From Gemmatimonadaceae bacterium (GTDB lineage: Bacteria > Gemmatimonadota > Gemmatimonadetes > Gemmatimonadales > Gemmatimonadaceae): a stretch of DNA of 64,000 bases. The translations under genes were made by a program, and so were the position numbers. This document shows positions 25,044-34,528 of the stretch, in pieces. The stretch covers positions 248,001-312,000 of the forward strand of contig DASXKV010000054.1 of NCBI GenBank assembly GCA_036496605.1, in the 5' to 3' direction. Under the pieces are notes generated by a model. It was not told the origin of the DNA. It saw only the letters and a list, made by a program, of their open reading frames with translations, and did no database searches. Positions within the stretch are counted from its first letter, which is position 1; each line of letters starts with the position of its first letter.

Positions 25044-27932
25044 ATGTCACGACACGACTCCCAAGCGGAATTTCCCGAAGGCGCCGCAACGCCGCTAGAT
25101 GGTCTCTCCCGCCGCGATTTCGTCACGCTCCTTGGCGCGAGCGTCGCGCTCGCCGGACTGAGTGGATGCGTCCGCGCTCCGGATCGCGAGATCCTCCCGT
25201 ACGTCGAAGCGCCAGGTGACGTTGTTCCCGGGAAGCCGCTGCATTACGCGACGTCGATGACGATCGACGGCTATGCGACTGGATTGATCGTCGAGAGCCA
25301 TGAAGGACGGCCGACAAAAGTCGAGGGCAATCCGGATCATCCGGCGAGTCTCGGTGCCGCCGGCATTCTCGAGCAAGCATCGGTGCTACAGCTCTACGAT
25401 CCACATCGTGCAAGAGTACCGCGCGCGGGCCGCCGTCGCGCAACGCTCGATGCCGCTCGGGCCGCGCTGGCACCAGCAGCGCTCTCGCGACGCATCGGCG
25501 CACGCGGGGCCGGACTGCATGTCTTGCTCGAACCAACCGGTTCGCCCCTCGTCGCCGAGTTGATCGCACGTGTACGCGCGCAATATCCCGACGCCGCGGT
25601 GTCGTTTTATGCGCCGCTCGCGAGCGCCGCACCGCTCGAAGCCGCACGCACGCTTTTCCGCGCAGCGCTCGTTCCCCAGTACGACTTCAGCAAGGCCGAC
25701 GTCGTCGTTTCACTCAGCGCTGACTTCCTCGCCGCAGGTCCATTTCGCCTCCGACACGCGGCGGACTTCGCGACGCGGCGCTCGCATGCGCCTGCCGCGA
25801 GGTTATACGTCGCCGAGACACAACCGTCCCCGACCAGTACCCTCGCCGACCGTCGTATCGCGCTCGCGCCCAGCCTGATTGGGCGGGCCGCGACGGCACT
25901 CTTCGACGCGGTCGCGGCAGCTTCCGGCGACAATGGTTCGTCGTTAGGCTCCGCGACACCTGATCTACCACCAGCGGCCCGCGCCTGGGTCGAAGCGGTC
26001 GCCCGGGACCTCGCCGCCAACCGCGGCCGCTCGATCGTCATCGCGGGGCCGGAGCAGGCGGCCGCAGTGCACACCATCACGTATGTGCTCAACAGCGCGC
26101 TTGGAAACGTCGGGCAGACGACGTGGTTCACGGCGTCACCGCTCATCGAACCGGGAGAGCCGAGCCACGACCTCGGGATGATCGCCGCAAAGATACAGAC
26201 GAATACGGACACGCTCGTTATCCTCGACGTCAATGTGTGCTATGGTGCGCCGGCCGACCTGGATCTCGAGCGCCGCATCCGTTCCGTGCCTAACGCGTTT
26301 TACCTGGGTGCCTATGACGACGAGACGGCGCGGTCGAGCGCATGGCACGTACCCGCGTCTCACTATCTCGAGCTTTGGGGCGATGCGCGCGCGTACGACG
26401 GCACCGTCTCGCTCGTTCAACCTCTCATCGCGCCGCTATATGAGAGCCTGAGCACTGCCGAAGTCCTCGCTGCGCTCGCCGGACTTGGAGTCGCGAACGT
26501 GCATGATCTGTTGACACAGAGTGACGCCGCTCGCGGGGGCGCCGCGTGGGAGGACGTATTGCGTCGAGGAGTGATCCCGGGTTCCGAGTTGCCGCGCGTT
26601 ATACCGGCGGCGCCAATGGCCGCCGCAACCGATGCGCTGCGATCGATCGCGAGTACGGCGGCCGCCGATTCCATCGATATCGCCTTCGTGCGGAGTGCCA
26701 CCGTGCACGATGGGCGCTTCGCGAATAATGTGTGGCTCCAGGAGCTCCCGGATCCGATCACGAAGCTCACGTGGGACAACGCCGCCCTGGTGTCGCCGGC
26801 ATTCGCCGCCTCCGCCCACATCGGCACCGGTGACGTCATTAGGCTCACGCTGGACGCGCGCTCGATTGAAGTGCCCGCGCTCGTCGTCGTCGGACACGCC
26901 GACGGTGCCGTTTCACTTCCAATCGGTTACGGTCGCTCGGGTGCCGAGGCAGCTGCTCGTGGCGTCGGCGTCAATGCCAATGTGCTCCGCACGGTACGCG
27001 AGCCGTTCGCCGCGACGGGCCTTCGCCTAACGTTCACGGGTCGTCAACGAGCGCTCGCGACCACACAATCGCACTGGGACATCGAGGGCCGCTCGAAGGA
27101 GATCCTTGCTGGGGGCGAGCCGTTCGACGTCCCGGACAGCGTGCGATCGGGCAACCACCGCCGGCCGCTGACGCTGTACGAGCCGAACGCGCCGTCGTCG
27201 ACGGGCTTCGGTGCGGACCAGTGGGCGATGACGATCGATCTCGATCTCTGTACGGGGTGCAGCGCCTGCGTCGTCGCGTGCCAGGCGGAGAACAACGTGC
27301 CCACCGTCGGGAGAAAGGGCGTGCTCGAGAGCCGGGAAATGCACTGGTTGCGCATCGACCGATACGTCGATGAGGCGTCGCCGGATCGCGTTGAGACGCA
27401 GCCGATGCTCTGTCAGCATTGTGAGAAGGCACCGTGTGAGTACGTCTGCCCGGTGAATGCGACCGTTCACAGCGATGACGGCCTGAACGAGATGGTCTAT
27501 AATCGCTGCGTCGGCACGCGCTTCTGCTCGAATAACTGCCCGTACAAAGTTCGTCGATTCAATTGGTTCGACTACAACGACGAGCTCGCGGAAACGGTCC
27601 GCATGGCGAAGAACCCGTCGGTCACCGTTAGGCAGCGCGGCGTGATGGAGAAGTGCACGTTCTGTGTGCAGCGTATCCGTCGTGCGCAGATTGACGCCGA
27701 GGAGGCAGGCGAGCCGCGTACAGGTCCCGTGGTAACCGCGTGCCAGCAAGCCTGCCCGACGCACGCGATCGTATTCGGCTCGCTCACCGATCCGACGAGC
27801 GACGTCGTACGACTTGCGCGGGACCCGCGTGCCTTCAGCGCGCTCGAGGACCTGGGCACTGTCCCGCGCGTGCGCTACCTCCGTCGCCGGAACGACGGCA
27901 ACGAGCGTCGTGAGGCAGAGAATGCGCGCTGA
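25044..27932 (+). CDS. actB: Alternative Complex III molybdopterin-like/iron-sulfur subunit ActB
   Basis: The 962-aa fused subunit begins with a Tat-type leader ([17 protein letters not shown]) ending in a lipobox-like LSGC. Residues ~60-640 form a molybdopterin-oxidoreductase-like domain, which in ACIII lacks the cofactor. Residues ~725-940 hold ferredoxin-type cluster motifs: [45 protein letters not shown] and [10 protein letters not shown]. The size and fusion order match ActB. I chose the ATG at 25044. It overlaps actC by 11 bp. Confidence 0.92.
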   Translation: MSRHDSQAEFPEGAATPLDGLSRRDFVTLLGASVALAGLSGCVRAPDREILPYVEAPGDVVPGKPLHYATSMTIDGYATGLIVESHEGRPTKVEGNPDHPASLGAAGILEQASVLQLYDPHRARVPRAGRRRATLDAARAALAPAALSRRIGARGAGLHVLLEPTGSPLVAELIARVRAQYPDAAVSFYAPLASAAPLEAARTLFRAALVPQYDFSKADVVVSLSADFLAAGPFRLRHAADFATRRSHAPAARLYVAETQPSPTSTLADRRIALAPSLIGRAATALFDAVAAASGDNGSSLGSATPDLPPAARAWVEAVARDLAANRGRSIVIAGPEQAAAVHTITYVLNSALGNVGQTTWFTASPLIEPGEPSHDLGMIAAKIQTNTDTLVILDVNVCYGAPADLDLERRIRSVPNAFYLGAYDDETARSSAWHVPASHYLELWGDARAYDGTVSLVQPLIAPLYESLSTAEVLAALAGLGVANVHDLLTQSDAARGGAAWEDVLRRGVIPGSELPRVIPAAPMAAATDALRSIASTAAADSIDIAFVRSATVHDGRFANNVWLQELPDPITKLTWDNAALVSPAFAASAHIGTGDVIRLTLDARSIEVPALVVVGHADGAVSLPIGYGRSGAEAAARGVGVNANVLRTVREPFAATGLRLTFTGRQRALATTQSHWDIEGRSKEILAGGEPFDVPDSVRSGNHRRPLTLYEPNAPSSTGFGADQWAMTIDLDLCTGCSACVVACQAENNVPTVGRKGVLESREMHWLRIDRYVDEASPDRVETQPMLCQHCEKAPCEYVCPVNATVHSDDGLNEMVYNRCVGTRFCSNNCPYKVRRFNWFDYNDELAETVRMAKNPSVTVRQRGVMEKCTFCVQRIRRAQIDAEEAGEPRTGPVVTACQQACPTHAIVFGSLTDPTSDVVRLARDPRAFSALEDLGTVPRVRYLRRRNDGNERREAENAR

Positions 27933-29343
27933 CGCGTCGGCGGCCGCCCGCATTCGCGACGACGAAGAAGCCCAGCGCGCTCTCGAGCCGCATCCCGTCC
28001 TCCACGAGCTGCTGGACGACGGCACGCTCTCCACACGCCTCCTTGCGAGCAGCTGGACGGCAAAGCCACGATGGTGGCCGCTGTTCGCGATATCGGGAGC
28101 GCTCACGCTGCTGTTCATCGTCGGAATTGTCGAGACGTTCATGCGCGGCATCGGTGCCTGGGGAAACAACATTCCCGTCGCGTGGGCCTACGGTATCGTC
28201 AACTTCGTCTGGTGGATCGGGATCGGCCACGCCGGGACGTTCATCTCGGCGTTTCTGCTGTTGCTGAACCAGCACTGGCGCGCGTCGATCAATCGCATTG
28301 CCGAGGCGATGACGCTGTTCGCGCTGGTGAATGCATCGCTCTTCCCGGTGCTCCACCTTGGTCGCCCCTGGTTCTTCTACTGGCTGATTCCGTATCCGGC
28401 CACGATGGGTGTCTGGCCGAATTTCAAGAGCTCTCTGCCGTGGGACGTCGCCGCCATCTCGACCTACTTCACGGTCTCACTGCTCTTCTGGTATCTCGGT
28501 CTCGTGCCCGATCTCGCCGCGGCGAGAGATCGCGCCCCCGGCCGGCTGCGTCGACAGCTATACGGCATCTTCGCGCTCGGCTGGCGTGGGCGCGCGAGCG
28601 AGTGGCGTCACTATCGCGTCGCATACACGCTACTTGCTGGCCTCGCGACGCCGCTCGTGATCTCCGTGCACAGCATCGTGAGTCTCGACTTCTCGATCAC
28701 GCAGCTTCCCGGCTGGCACTCGACGATCTTTCCACCGTACTTCGTCGTCGGCGCGATCTACTCGGGATTCGCGATGGTGTTGATGCTCATGCTGCCCATC
28801 AGGCGCGCATTCGGACTCCAAGACATCATCACGACGCAACATCTCGACAATCTCGGTAAGCTGCTGCTCGTCACCGGATCGATGGTCGCGTACGCGTACA
28901 TATGCGAAGCCTTCATTGCGTGGTATAGCGGCGACCCGTTCGAGCGTTATGCAATGCTCATCGCGCGCCCGCTCGGGCCGTACGCGATCCTCTTCTGGGT
29001 GATGATCGCGGCGAACGTCGTCACGCCGCAGTTCTTCTGGTCGTCACGGGTTCGCTCGAGCCCCTTTGCGCTCTTTGTCGCTGGGGCTGCAATCTGGGTC
29101 GGCATGTGGATCGAGCGCTTCGTCATCATCGTCGGCTCGCTGAGTCGGGATTTCCTGCCATCGAGTTGGCACAACTATGCGCCCACGTGGGTCGATTGGA
29201 GTTTGCTCATCGGGAGCGTCGGACTGTTCTCTTTGCTGTTTCTGACCTTCCTCCGCTGGGTGCCCTTCATCCCACTCAGCGAGGTGAAGAAACTGCGCTA
29301 TGAGTTGTCGCGCAGCCATGCCATCATTCCGAGCGAAGGGTGA
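27922..29343 (+). CDS. actC: Alternative Complex III NrfD-like membrane subunit ActC
   Basis: The 473-aa polytopic membrane protein has about ten helices of the NrfD/PsrC type (for example [19 protein letters not shown] and [19 protein letters not shown]). ActC is one of two quinol-site membrane subunits of ACIII. The ATG at 27922 overlaps actB. A large loop with basic residues ([12 protein letters not shown]) lies mid-protein. The length is usual for ActC. Confidence 0.9.
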   Translation: MRADASAAARIRDDEEAQRALEPHPVLHELLDDGTLSTRLLASSWTAKPRWWPLFAISGALTLLFIVGIVETFMRGIGAWGNNIPVAWAYGIVNFVWWIGIGHAGTFISAFLLLLNQHWRASINRIAEAMTLFALVNASLFPVLHLGRPWFFYWLIPYPATMGVWPNFKSSLPWDVAAISTYFTVSLLFWYLGLVPDLAAARDRAPGRLRRQLYGIFALGWRGRASEWRHYRVAYTLLAGLATPLVISVHSIVSLDFSITQLPGWHSTIFPPYFVVGAIYSGFAMVLMLMLPIRRAFGLQDIITTQHLDNLGKLLLVTGSMVAYAYICEAFIAWYSGDPFERYAMLIARPLGPYAILFWVMIAANVVTPQFFWSSRVRSSPFALFVAGAAIWVGMWIERFVIIVGSLSRDFLPSSWHNYAPTWVDWSLLIGSVGLFSLLFLTFLRWVPFIPLSEVKKLRYELSRSHAIIPSEG

Positions 29344-29350
29344 CATCGAC

Positions 29351-30421
29351 ATGAGCCGCGACATTCGACTCCTCGCCGAATTTGCGAACGCGACGGACTT
29401 GCTCCACGCCATCGAGGCACTGCGGCGCGAGAAGTATCACGACCTCGAGACGTACGCCCCGTTCGACATCCCGGAGCTGGATGAGCCACTCGGCCTCTCA
29501 CGTTCCCGACTTGGCTGGCTCGCGCTTACCGCCGGCAGCATCGGCCTGATTGCGAGCTACGGCATTCAGTGGTGGGCGAACGTCCATTCGTATCCACTGA
29601 ACGTTGGCGGCCGGCCACAGCACGCCGTCCCGGCATTTCTGCTCGCGACGTTCGAAGGCACCGTTCTCGCCGCATCGCTCGGTGTGTTCTTCGGCGTGCT
29701 TCTGGTGTTGCGACTGCCGCGCCTCTGGTCGATCGAGGACGACGTCGAGGACTTTCAGCGTGCATCGATCGATCGCTTCTGGATCGCGATGCGCACATTT
29801 GCGAGTGAGCGCGATCGCGCGCACGCCGAGGGACTGCTCCGGGACGCGGGCGCACTCCGGACCATCACGCGCCTCGGACCGCAGTGGGCGTCACTCGTTA
29901 GGCCACTCGGTCTCCTAATCGCGCTCGTGATCGGCGCGAACGGGTGCTCCGACCGCATGGGCAGCGGCTTCGACTGGAAGCGTATGCGCACGCAGCCGCG
30001 ATATACGCCCTTCGGCGCGAGCGCATTCTTCCCCGATGGAAAAGCAATGCGCTCCCCTCCAGCCGGGACGATTCCACGAGAGGCCCAGATGGCCCGGAAC
30101 ATGGCGACGGATTCGGTCGCTCTGCGGCGAGGCGCCAATCGCTTTGCCATCTATTGTGCCGTGTGCCACGGCGAGCGCGGCGACAGCGCCGGCGTCGTCG
30201 GCGACAACATGCAGCCGAAGAAACCGCCGTCGCTCCTCGACCCAGCGATTCGCGGGCTCACGGCTGAGCAGTTGTACAAGGTGATCACCGACGGCTTTGG
30301 CTACATGCCGTCGTATGCGGCCGAGTTGTCCGCGCCGGACCGATGGGCAATAGTCGCGTACGTTGGCTTGCTCCAGTCACGGCCGTTGGGCGCTGACTCT
30401 TCACGACTGTCTTCGCGATGA
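29351..30421 (+). CDS. Fused Alternative Complex III subunits ActD and ActE
   Basis: The product is 356 aa. Residues ~1-180 are ActD-like (DUF3341): LLAEFANATDLLHAIEAL, then two membrane helices (WLALTAGSIGLIASYGI and TVLAASLGVFFGVLLVLRL). Residues ~183-356 are ActE-like: an internal hydrophobic segment with lipobox (LGLLIALVIGANGC) followed by a monoheme cytochrome domain with CAVCH and a distal Met candidate in FGYMPSYAAEL. In most act operons these are separate genes. I see no stop codon or second ribosome site between them here. The fusion copy of CGTTAGGC at 29896-29903 lies near the junction. Overlaps actF by 4 bp. Confidence 0.85.
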   Translation: MSRDIRLLAEFANATDLLHAIEALRREKYHDLETYAPFDIPELDEPLGLSRSRLGWLALTAGSIGLIASYGIQWWANVHSYPLNVGGRPQHAVPAFLLATFEGTVLAASLGVFFGVLLVLRLPRLWSIEDDVEDFQRASIDRFWIAMRTFASERDRAHAEGLLRDAGALRTITRLGPQWASLVRPLGLLIALVIGANGCSDRMGSGFDWKRMRTQPRYTPFGASAFFPDGKAMRSPPAGTIPREAQMARNMATDSVALRRGANRFAIYCAVCHGERGDSAGVVGDNMQPKKPPSLLDPAIRGLTAEQLYKVITDGFGYMPSYAAELSAPDRWAIVAYVGLLQSRPLGADSSRLSSR

Positions 30422-31584
30422 ATCGCATCGCGACCATCGCGGCGATAACGGGCTTCGTTGGCCTCGTGTTATTCGTCATCGGCGTCGTGCTCGAGCCACG
30501 ACAAGCGCTGACGTCGTACGTCTTCGCCTATGCCGCCATGTCAACCGTGGTGCTCGGAGCGCTCATTCAGGTGATGATGAGCAATGTCACCGGCGCACGG
30601 TGGTTCACCGTGATGCGTCGCATCACGCTCCATGTCACGGGTGCAATGCCCGCGCTCGTGATACTCGCGATACCGCTCTTTGCGGGCGCGGCGATTATTT
30701 ATTCCTGGACGTCGCCCTCCATGCTGCCAGCGGCAACGCGAGCGATCGTCGACCGGAAGGTTGCGTGGCTCAACATGCCCTTTTTCATCGTACGCGGCGT
30801 GGTCTATCTCGGCGTCTGGCTCGCGGTCGCGGAGATTCTGCGAGGTCGATCCCTGAGACGTGACGAGACGCGCGGCCTTGCCGCCGCGAGCGAGACGCAG
30901 CGGTTGCGGCGCTTCAGTGCCGGCGGATTGGTCGCCGTGGGCCTGACGCTGACCTTTGCGTCGTTCGACTGGCTGATGTCGCTCGAGCCGACCTGGTACT
31001 CGACGGTCTACGGTGTGTACGTCTTTGCCGGAGGTTTCGTCTCCGCACTCGGTCTCATCGCGATCCTCGCGCGGATCTCCTCTCGCGCCGGCGTTGCACT
31101 CGATGGTGTCGTGACGCCAGAGCACTTCGGCGCACTCGGAAAGTTGCTGCTGACCTTCGTCATCTTCTGGGCGTACATCGCCTTTTCGCAGTTTCTCATC
31201 ATCTGGATCGGCGACGTACCGCTCGATGCATCGTGGTACCTGACACGAACGTCGGGGAGCTGGGGCACGCTCGCGCTGATCGTCGTCATCGGCCAGTTCG
31301 CGCTGCCGTTCGTGCTGCTCCTGCCACGAGCACCCAAGCGCCGGCCGCGATTCCTCGCCGCGATTGGGTGGCTGCTGCTCGCCACGCACGTTCTCGACAG
31401 CTACTGGCTCGTCCTTCCCGCGCTGCACCCGTTAGGCATGGCGCCGAGCTGGCTCGACGTGGCGGCGCTGCTGATGGTCGGCGGGTTGACAGCTGCTGCC
31501 GCCGTCTGGCGCGCCCGCGGCCAGTCGCTCTTGCCACTGGGCGATCCGTACGTTGCACGCGCGATGCAATATGTCGAACCTTGA
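30418..31584 (+). CDS. actF: Alternative Complex III NrfD-like membrane subunit ActF
   Basis: The 388-aa polytopic protein has about ten helices (IAAITGFVGLVLFVIGVVL first, FGALGKLLLTFVIFWAYIA mid-protein). It belongs to the second ACIII quinol-site membrane family, related to ActC and NrfD. The start at 30418 overlaps the previous stop as ATGA. It is the last gene of the operon. No cytochrome oxidase genes follow in the window, unlike many act clusters. Confidence 0.88.
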   Translation: MNRIATIAAITGFVGLVLFVIGVVLEPRQALTSYVFAYAAMSTVVLGALIQVMMSNVTGARWFTVMRRITLHVTGAMPALVILAIPLFAGAAIIYSWTSPSMLPAATRAIVDRKVAWLNMPFFIVRGVVYLGVWLAVAEILRGRSLRRDETRGLAAASETQRLRRFSAGGLVAVGLTLTFASFDWLMSLEPTWYSTVYGVYVFAGGFVSALGLIAILARISSRAGVALDGVVTPEHFGALGKLLLTFVIFWAYIAFSQFLIIWIGDVPLDASWYLTRTSGSWGTLALIVVIGQFALPFVLLLPRAPKRRPRFLAAIGWLLLATHVLDSYWLVLPALHPLGMAPSWLDVAALLMVGGLTAAAAVWRARGQSLLPLGDPYVARAMQYVEP

Positions 31585-31594
31585 GCAAGGCACG

Positions 31595-32389
31595 CTAATT
31601 ACCCGTCTTCTTGGCGAGTACGATTTGTTCGCGGCCGTATGCGGGCCGCGCACCGCTGAAATCTGACAACTCCTCCTCGATGGCGAAACCGCTCAATTCG
31701 AGCAGATGCCGCATCTCGTACCGATAGATCCAGCGCAGTTCGAGATGCTCCTCCTCGTCACGCACGACATTGCCGTTCTCCGCAGTCTCACGGAATCGCC
31801 ATCGCTCGGCGAGCCGCTGCTGCACGTGGTCATTCACGCGCTCGAGGACATCGATGCTCACCGTATGGCCCGTGAGCGGATTGCGATAGGGCGCGAACTG
31901 GCGCTGCGGCAGGAAGCGCTCCTCAGTCAGGAGGTTCAAGCGTGGATCGAAGATATCGACGATCAGGCGACCTTGCGGTTTCAGGTGACGGTAGATGCAG
32001 CCTAACGAGGACCGCTGCTCCTCGACAGTCAAGAGCGCCTGAAACGCTCGGGCAGGGATGATCGTGAGCGCAAAGTGTCCGGGGAGCGAGAAGTTGGCCA
32101 TGTCACCGGACAGAAACCGTGCGCGCGCGGCTACGTCCTTTGGTTCGCCGGCGCGCTTGCCCTCCGCCCGCTCGAGCATTGCCAGCGACAGATCGATCCC
32201 GACAATGTCGACGCCGGCACGAGCAATCGGCCAGCTCACGCGTCCCGTTCCACACGCGAGCTCGAGCACGGGCGCGCCACTCTCCTTCGCGCGCGCGATC
32301 CAGAAATCGATCTCGCCAGGAAAGCCGAACGTGCGGGCGTCGTAGGTCTCGACATTGAGACCTCCGTCGGAATAGAAGGCTTTAATCAT
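31595..32389 (-). CDS. Class I SAM-dependent methyltransferase
   Basis: The 264-aa enzyme has motif I VLELACGTGRVSWPIARAG, the adenine-binding VGIDLSLAMLERA and motif LIVDIFDPRLNLL. The substrate is unknown. It is convergent with actF, with 10 bp between stops, and lies downstream of the TROVE gene on the same strand, separated by a CTAGGG-rich hairpin. Co-transcription with the TROVE gene is possible but the hairpin argues for at least partial separation. Confidence 0.85.
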   Translation of the reverse strand: MIKAFYSDGGLNVETYDARTFGFPGEIDFWIARAKESGAPVLELACGTGRVSWPIARAGVDIVGIDLSLAMLERAEGKRAGEPKDVAARARFLSGDMANFSLPGHFALTIIPARAFQALLTVEEQRSSLGCIYRHLKPQGRLIVDIFDPRLNLLTEERFLPQRQFAPYRNPLTGHTVSIDVLERVNDHVQQRLAERWRFRETAENGNVVRDEEEHLELRWIYRYEMRHLLELSGFAIEEELSDFSGARPAYGREQIVLAKKTGN

Positions 32390-32400
32390 AAAACAACGGG

Positions 32401-32470
32401 TTAGGGTCTAGAGGTATAGGGCTAGGGAGGTTCCAGGAATTGTGTCCCTAGCGCCTATACCCCTAGCCCC
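32401..32470. repeat. CTAGGG-rich intergenic hairpin (copy A)
   Basis: GGTATAGGGCTAGGGA (32413-32428) faces TCCCTAGCGCCTATACCCCT (32445-32464), so the segment can fold into a long stem with a short loop. It separates the methyltransferase gene from the TROVE gene and its right arm includes the TROVE stop codon. Related CTAGGG/CCCTAG stems occur at 34161-34246 and 58212-58278. Confidence 0.6.
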
Positions 32471-34127
32471 TCGTCGCTCCGGCAAAGCCGGCGATGACTT
32501 CCGGCGTCGCCGTATCGAATCCGACAACGTCGAGCATTCCTGAATCGTTAGGGTCTGCAATGCTGAACCCGTTCGACGTCATGCCAACCACAACTAGCTT
32601 GGCGGGAATGCCCATTTGCTCGCGGTAGTCGCGCAGCGCCTGCGCCGGATGAATGCTCCCGGCCCAGGTCTCGCTGTCGGTGTAGATCACGAACACGTCC
32701 ACCTCCCAGCGGTGCTTCAGCGCCTCCACCATCGGGAGGGCGCAGTCCGTTCCGCCGAACGGCAACGCTTCCGTCATCCGCACGACGTCATCCAACCGCT
32801 GCCGCGGCGAGATCACGACAGGCGTTAGGCCAGTATTGTAGCCAAATGCCGAGTGCAGCGAGGGATACTGACCATTCGTAAATGCGACAACCAGATGATT
32901 TGGCTCGTTCGCCGCCGTCACGAGTGCCATCGCCGCCGAGGCCGCGCGACACGACAGAAACGGCATCCCGTGCACCGGTGTCACCATCGAGCCCGAAACG
33001 TCCAGCGCAAGCATGACGCGCTTGCCTGTCGACGTCGCGTTCTCGAAGGCCAGGTAAAAGGCGCCATCCAGCACGTCCACCACCTGGCTCACCGGACTCC
33101 AGATCCCAGTGCCGCGTCCCCCGTGCCCGCCTGCATACGTCTTGAGCGCGGCAAGCAGCGACAGCGGATGCACGCGCGCCCGGCGGATCGCGGTGCGCTC
33201 GCTCAGCCGCGCCACGACCATCCGTACGGCATCGCTGCCCGGCACGAGCAATCCAACTTTGCTCATGACGCCGAGGTTCCGCACGAGAGCGGTGAGGGGC
33301 ATCCGGTCCAGCAATGCCTCCCACACGACGGCGTGCCGGAGCAGCTCCGTCGGCACCATTTCGCGCGTCAACCGATAGATCCGGATGACTCGCGCCGCGT
33401 CGTTAGGTGCCATGTGACGCAACGCCTGCACCGCCTCGATCCGCTCCATGAACTCGAGGTCGGCGCCGCCCTTGAGCTGGATTACCCCCTCCCATCCCTT
33501 CACCGCGTAGCGGAAGAGCAGCTCGTGCGTCACCGTTAGAGCCTTCGGGTGGGCAAGACGCAGCGCGTCGCGATGCGCCCACCCGTCCCGCGTCTGGTAC
33601 TTCAACAGCTGATACGCGAGGTCCGACGGCGCTTGACGAGTATACCAGCGCGCCACGGCGTTCCGTACGCCACGTCCCCAACCACGGAACGCCTTGACGT
33701 ACTCGAGCCAGTGGAACAAGTGCATTCCCGTCCGTGCAACTGCGGGCAACGCGGTGAGCGCGAGCGCACGCGTGACGTCGTTACCAAGTCCAGCCGCCAT
33801 CGCGAGGACGAACAACGCCGGATCGTTCTTCGGCGCGCGTCCCAACTGACTGATCTCGACCACACGGCTCACGACGCGCGGACCATTCTCGGCAATGCAC
33901 TCGACGACGCCGCGCGCATTCTCCTGTGTGAGCGCGCGCTCGGCGATGTAATACGTGCCGCCCTCGGTACCGAGAATCAGGAACCGGTCGAGTCGCGCCC
34001 ACTTGTCGACGGCCCACGCGTATCCGCCGGCCGAGTTGGGGACCTGGGCGCTATTGGGAATCGGTTCCGCCTGCGGCGTCACGAGACGCCGGAGGCGAGT
34101 CGCGAAGTGCTTGGAAAGATGCTGCAT
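32463..34127 (-). CDS. rsr: TROVE-domain RNA-binding protein, Ro60/Rsr family
   Basis: The 554-aa cytoplasmic protein is an ortholog-type match to the ring-shaped Ro60 autoantigen. Residues ~35-350 form the helical-repeat TROVE ring (GGYAWAVDKWARLDRFLILG, YHIAERALTQ-like YYIAERALTQENARG). Residues ~355-554 form a von Willebrand A domain with an intact MIDAS: DVSGS, GGTDC and YTDSETW. Bacterial Rsr proteins bind structured Y RNAs and work with exoribonucleases in RNA degradation and stress recovery. GGAGG precedes the ATG by 6 nt. The 1-kb stretch upstream holds tRNA-like and other RNA elements, as expected for Y RNA genes. No rtcB or PNPase gene is adjacent. Confidence 0.92.
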   Translation of the reverse strand: MQHLSKHFATRLRRLVTPQAEPIPNSAQVPNSAGGYAWAVDKWARLDRFLILGTEGGTYYIAERALTQENARGVVECIAENGPRVVSRVVEISQLGRAPKNDPALFVLAMAAGLGNDVTRALALTALPAVARTGMHLFHWLEYVKAFRGWGRGVRNAVARWYTRQAPSDLAYQLLKYQTRDGWAHRDALRLAHPKALTVTHELLFRYAVKGWEGVIQLKGGADLEFMERIEAVQALRHMAPNDAARVIRIYRLTREMVPTELLRHAVVWEALLDRMPLTALVRNLGVMSKVGLLVPGSDAVRMVVARLSERTAIRRARVHPLSLLAALKTYAGGHGGRGTGIWSPVSQVVDVLDGAFYLAFENATSTGKRVMLALDVSGSMVTPVHGMPFLSCRAASAAMALVTAANEPNHLVVAFTNGQYPSLHSAFGYNTGLTPVVISPRQRLDDVVRMTEALPFGGTDCALPMVEALKHRWEVDVFVIYTDSETWAGSIHPAQALRDYREQMGIPAKLVVVGMTSNGFSIADPNDSGMLDVVGFDTATPEVIAGFAGATRG

Positions 34128-34160
34128 GAGGCGCCTCCGTTGGTTGATGGTTGAATTGGA

Positions 34161-34246
34161 AGAGGAGTTAGGGGCGTGGGGCTAGGGCGCCTAACGGGCG
34201 CCGATTTGGCGGACCCTAGCTTCTATTCCCCAGCCCTAATTCCTCT
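34161..34246. repeat. CTAGGG-rich hairpin (copy B) in the TROVE leader
   Basis: AGAGGAGTTAGGGGCGTGGG... (34161-34187) pairs imperfectly with 34214-34246 (CCCTAGC...CCAGCCCTAATTCCTCT). The loop contains a smaller GGCGCC/GGCGCC fold around a perfect GCCTAACG motif. On the minus strand it lies between the tRNA-like RNA and the TROVE start, so it could end the RNA transcript, mark a processing site or sit in the mRNA leader. Confidence 0.55.
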
Positions 34247-34257
34247 GCTTGACGTCG

Positions 34258-34396
34258 CCGTCGATTCACCTGGTAGGATTCGAACCTACGACCTCCCGAT
34301 TATCAGTCGATAATCCTCACGAATCGGCCCGCCAGAGCGGACAAGTATTGAGCGAGGCATGGCGCTCTAGCCTCTGAGCTACAGGTGCATCGTCGG
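34258..34396 (-). ncRNA. tRNA-like RNA, candidate YrlA-type Y RNA
   Basis: On the minus strand the ends pair: CCGACGATGCACCTG (34396-34382) with CAGGTGAATCGACGG (34272-34258), giving 13 pairs with two mismatches. Inside are TA and a D-arm GCTCAGAGGCTAGAGC (34379-34364), a ~48-nt insertion, a hairpin GATTATC-GACT-GATAATC (34315-34298) that contains a CTGATAA stretch as in the tRNA-Ile anticodon loop, AGGTC, and a T-arm GTAGG-TTCGAAT-CCTAC (34289-34273). The insertion between D-arm and anticodon-like arm, the degenerate anticodon stem and the lack of encoded CCA rule against a normal tRNA. YrlA-type bacterial Y RNAs mimic tRNA and sit beside rsr genes, as here. A decayed tRNA-Ile is the alternative. 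Confidence 0.7.
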
Positions 34397-34404
34397 ACGT
34401 GTCG

Positions 34405-34488
34405 TGCTCACAAGCGGATAAGTATTCGCGCTTGGTTGCCCTAACGACTGGGCTATCTCGATGAGAGGTTGATAACCGATAACCAAGC
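34405..34488 (-). ncRNA. Second tRNA-like element related to the first, candidate Y RNA
   Basis: On the minus strand an 8-bp stem GCTTGGTT/AACCAAGC (34488-34481 with 34437-34430) can enclose three small hairpins: GGTT-ATC-AACC, TCTC-ATC-GAGA and a D-arm-like GCCC-AGTCGTTA-GGGC (34453-34438). It is followed by AAGCG...CGCTT around AATACTTATCC. The 14-mer AATACTTATCCGCT (34426-34413) recurs as AATACTTGTCCGCT (34349-34336) in the tRNA-like RNA, in both cases shortly after a TA-preceded D-arm. This suggests a partial duplication or a second Y RNA species. Ends are uncertain. Confidence 0.5.
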
Positions 34489-34507
34489 AGCCTCGACCCG
34501 CGATTGA

Positions 34508-34519
34508 GCACATATGTGC
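34508..34519. promoter_or_regulatory. 12-bp perfect palindrome upstream of the tRNA-like elements
   Basis: GCACATATGTGC is a perfect palindrome 20 bp upstream (minus strand) of the second tRNA-like element. It may be a protein-binding site. It also forms an imperfect sigma-54-like string (TGGCAC...TGC) whose GG-GC spacing is one base short. Confidence 0.35.
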
Positions 34520-34528
34520 CAGTTCTTG

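Noticed and set aside
26834-26843. CATTAGGC and CGTTAGAG as motif copies
   Set aside because: One-base variants (26837, 33534) were seen but excluded from the counts to keep the enrichment estimate strict.
34258-34396. Ordinary tRNA-Ile gene
   Set aside because: T-arm and D-arm are good, but ~48 nt separate D-arm and anticodon-like arm, the anticodon stem has only four weak pairs, and CCA is not encoded. Beside a TROVE gene a Y RNA is the better reading.
34505-34522. Sigma-54 promoter for the RNA array (TGGCACATATGTGC)
   Set aside because: The GG to GC spacing is nine bases, not the strict ten, so it is a near miss; listed only as a palindrome.
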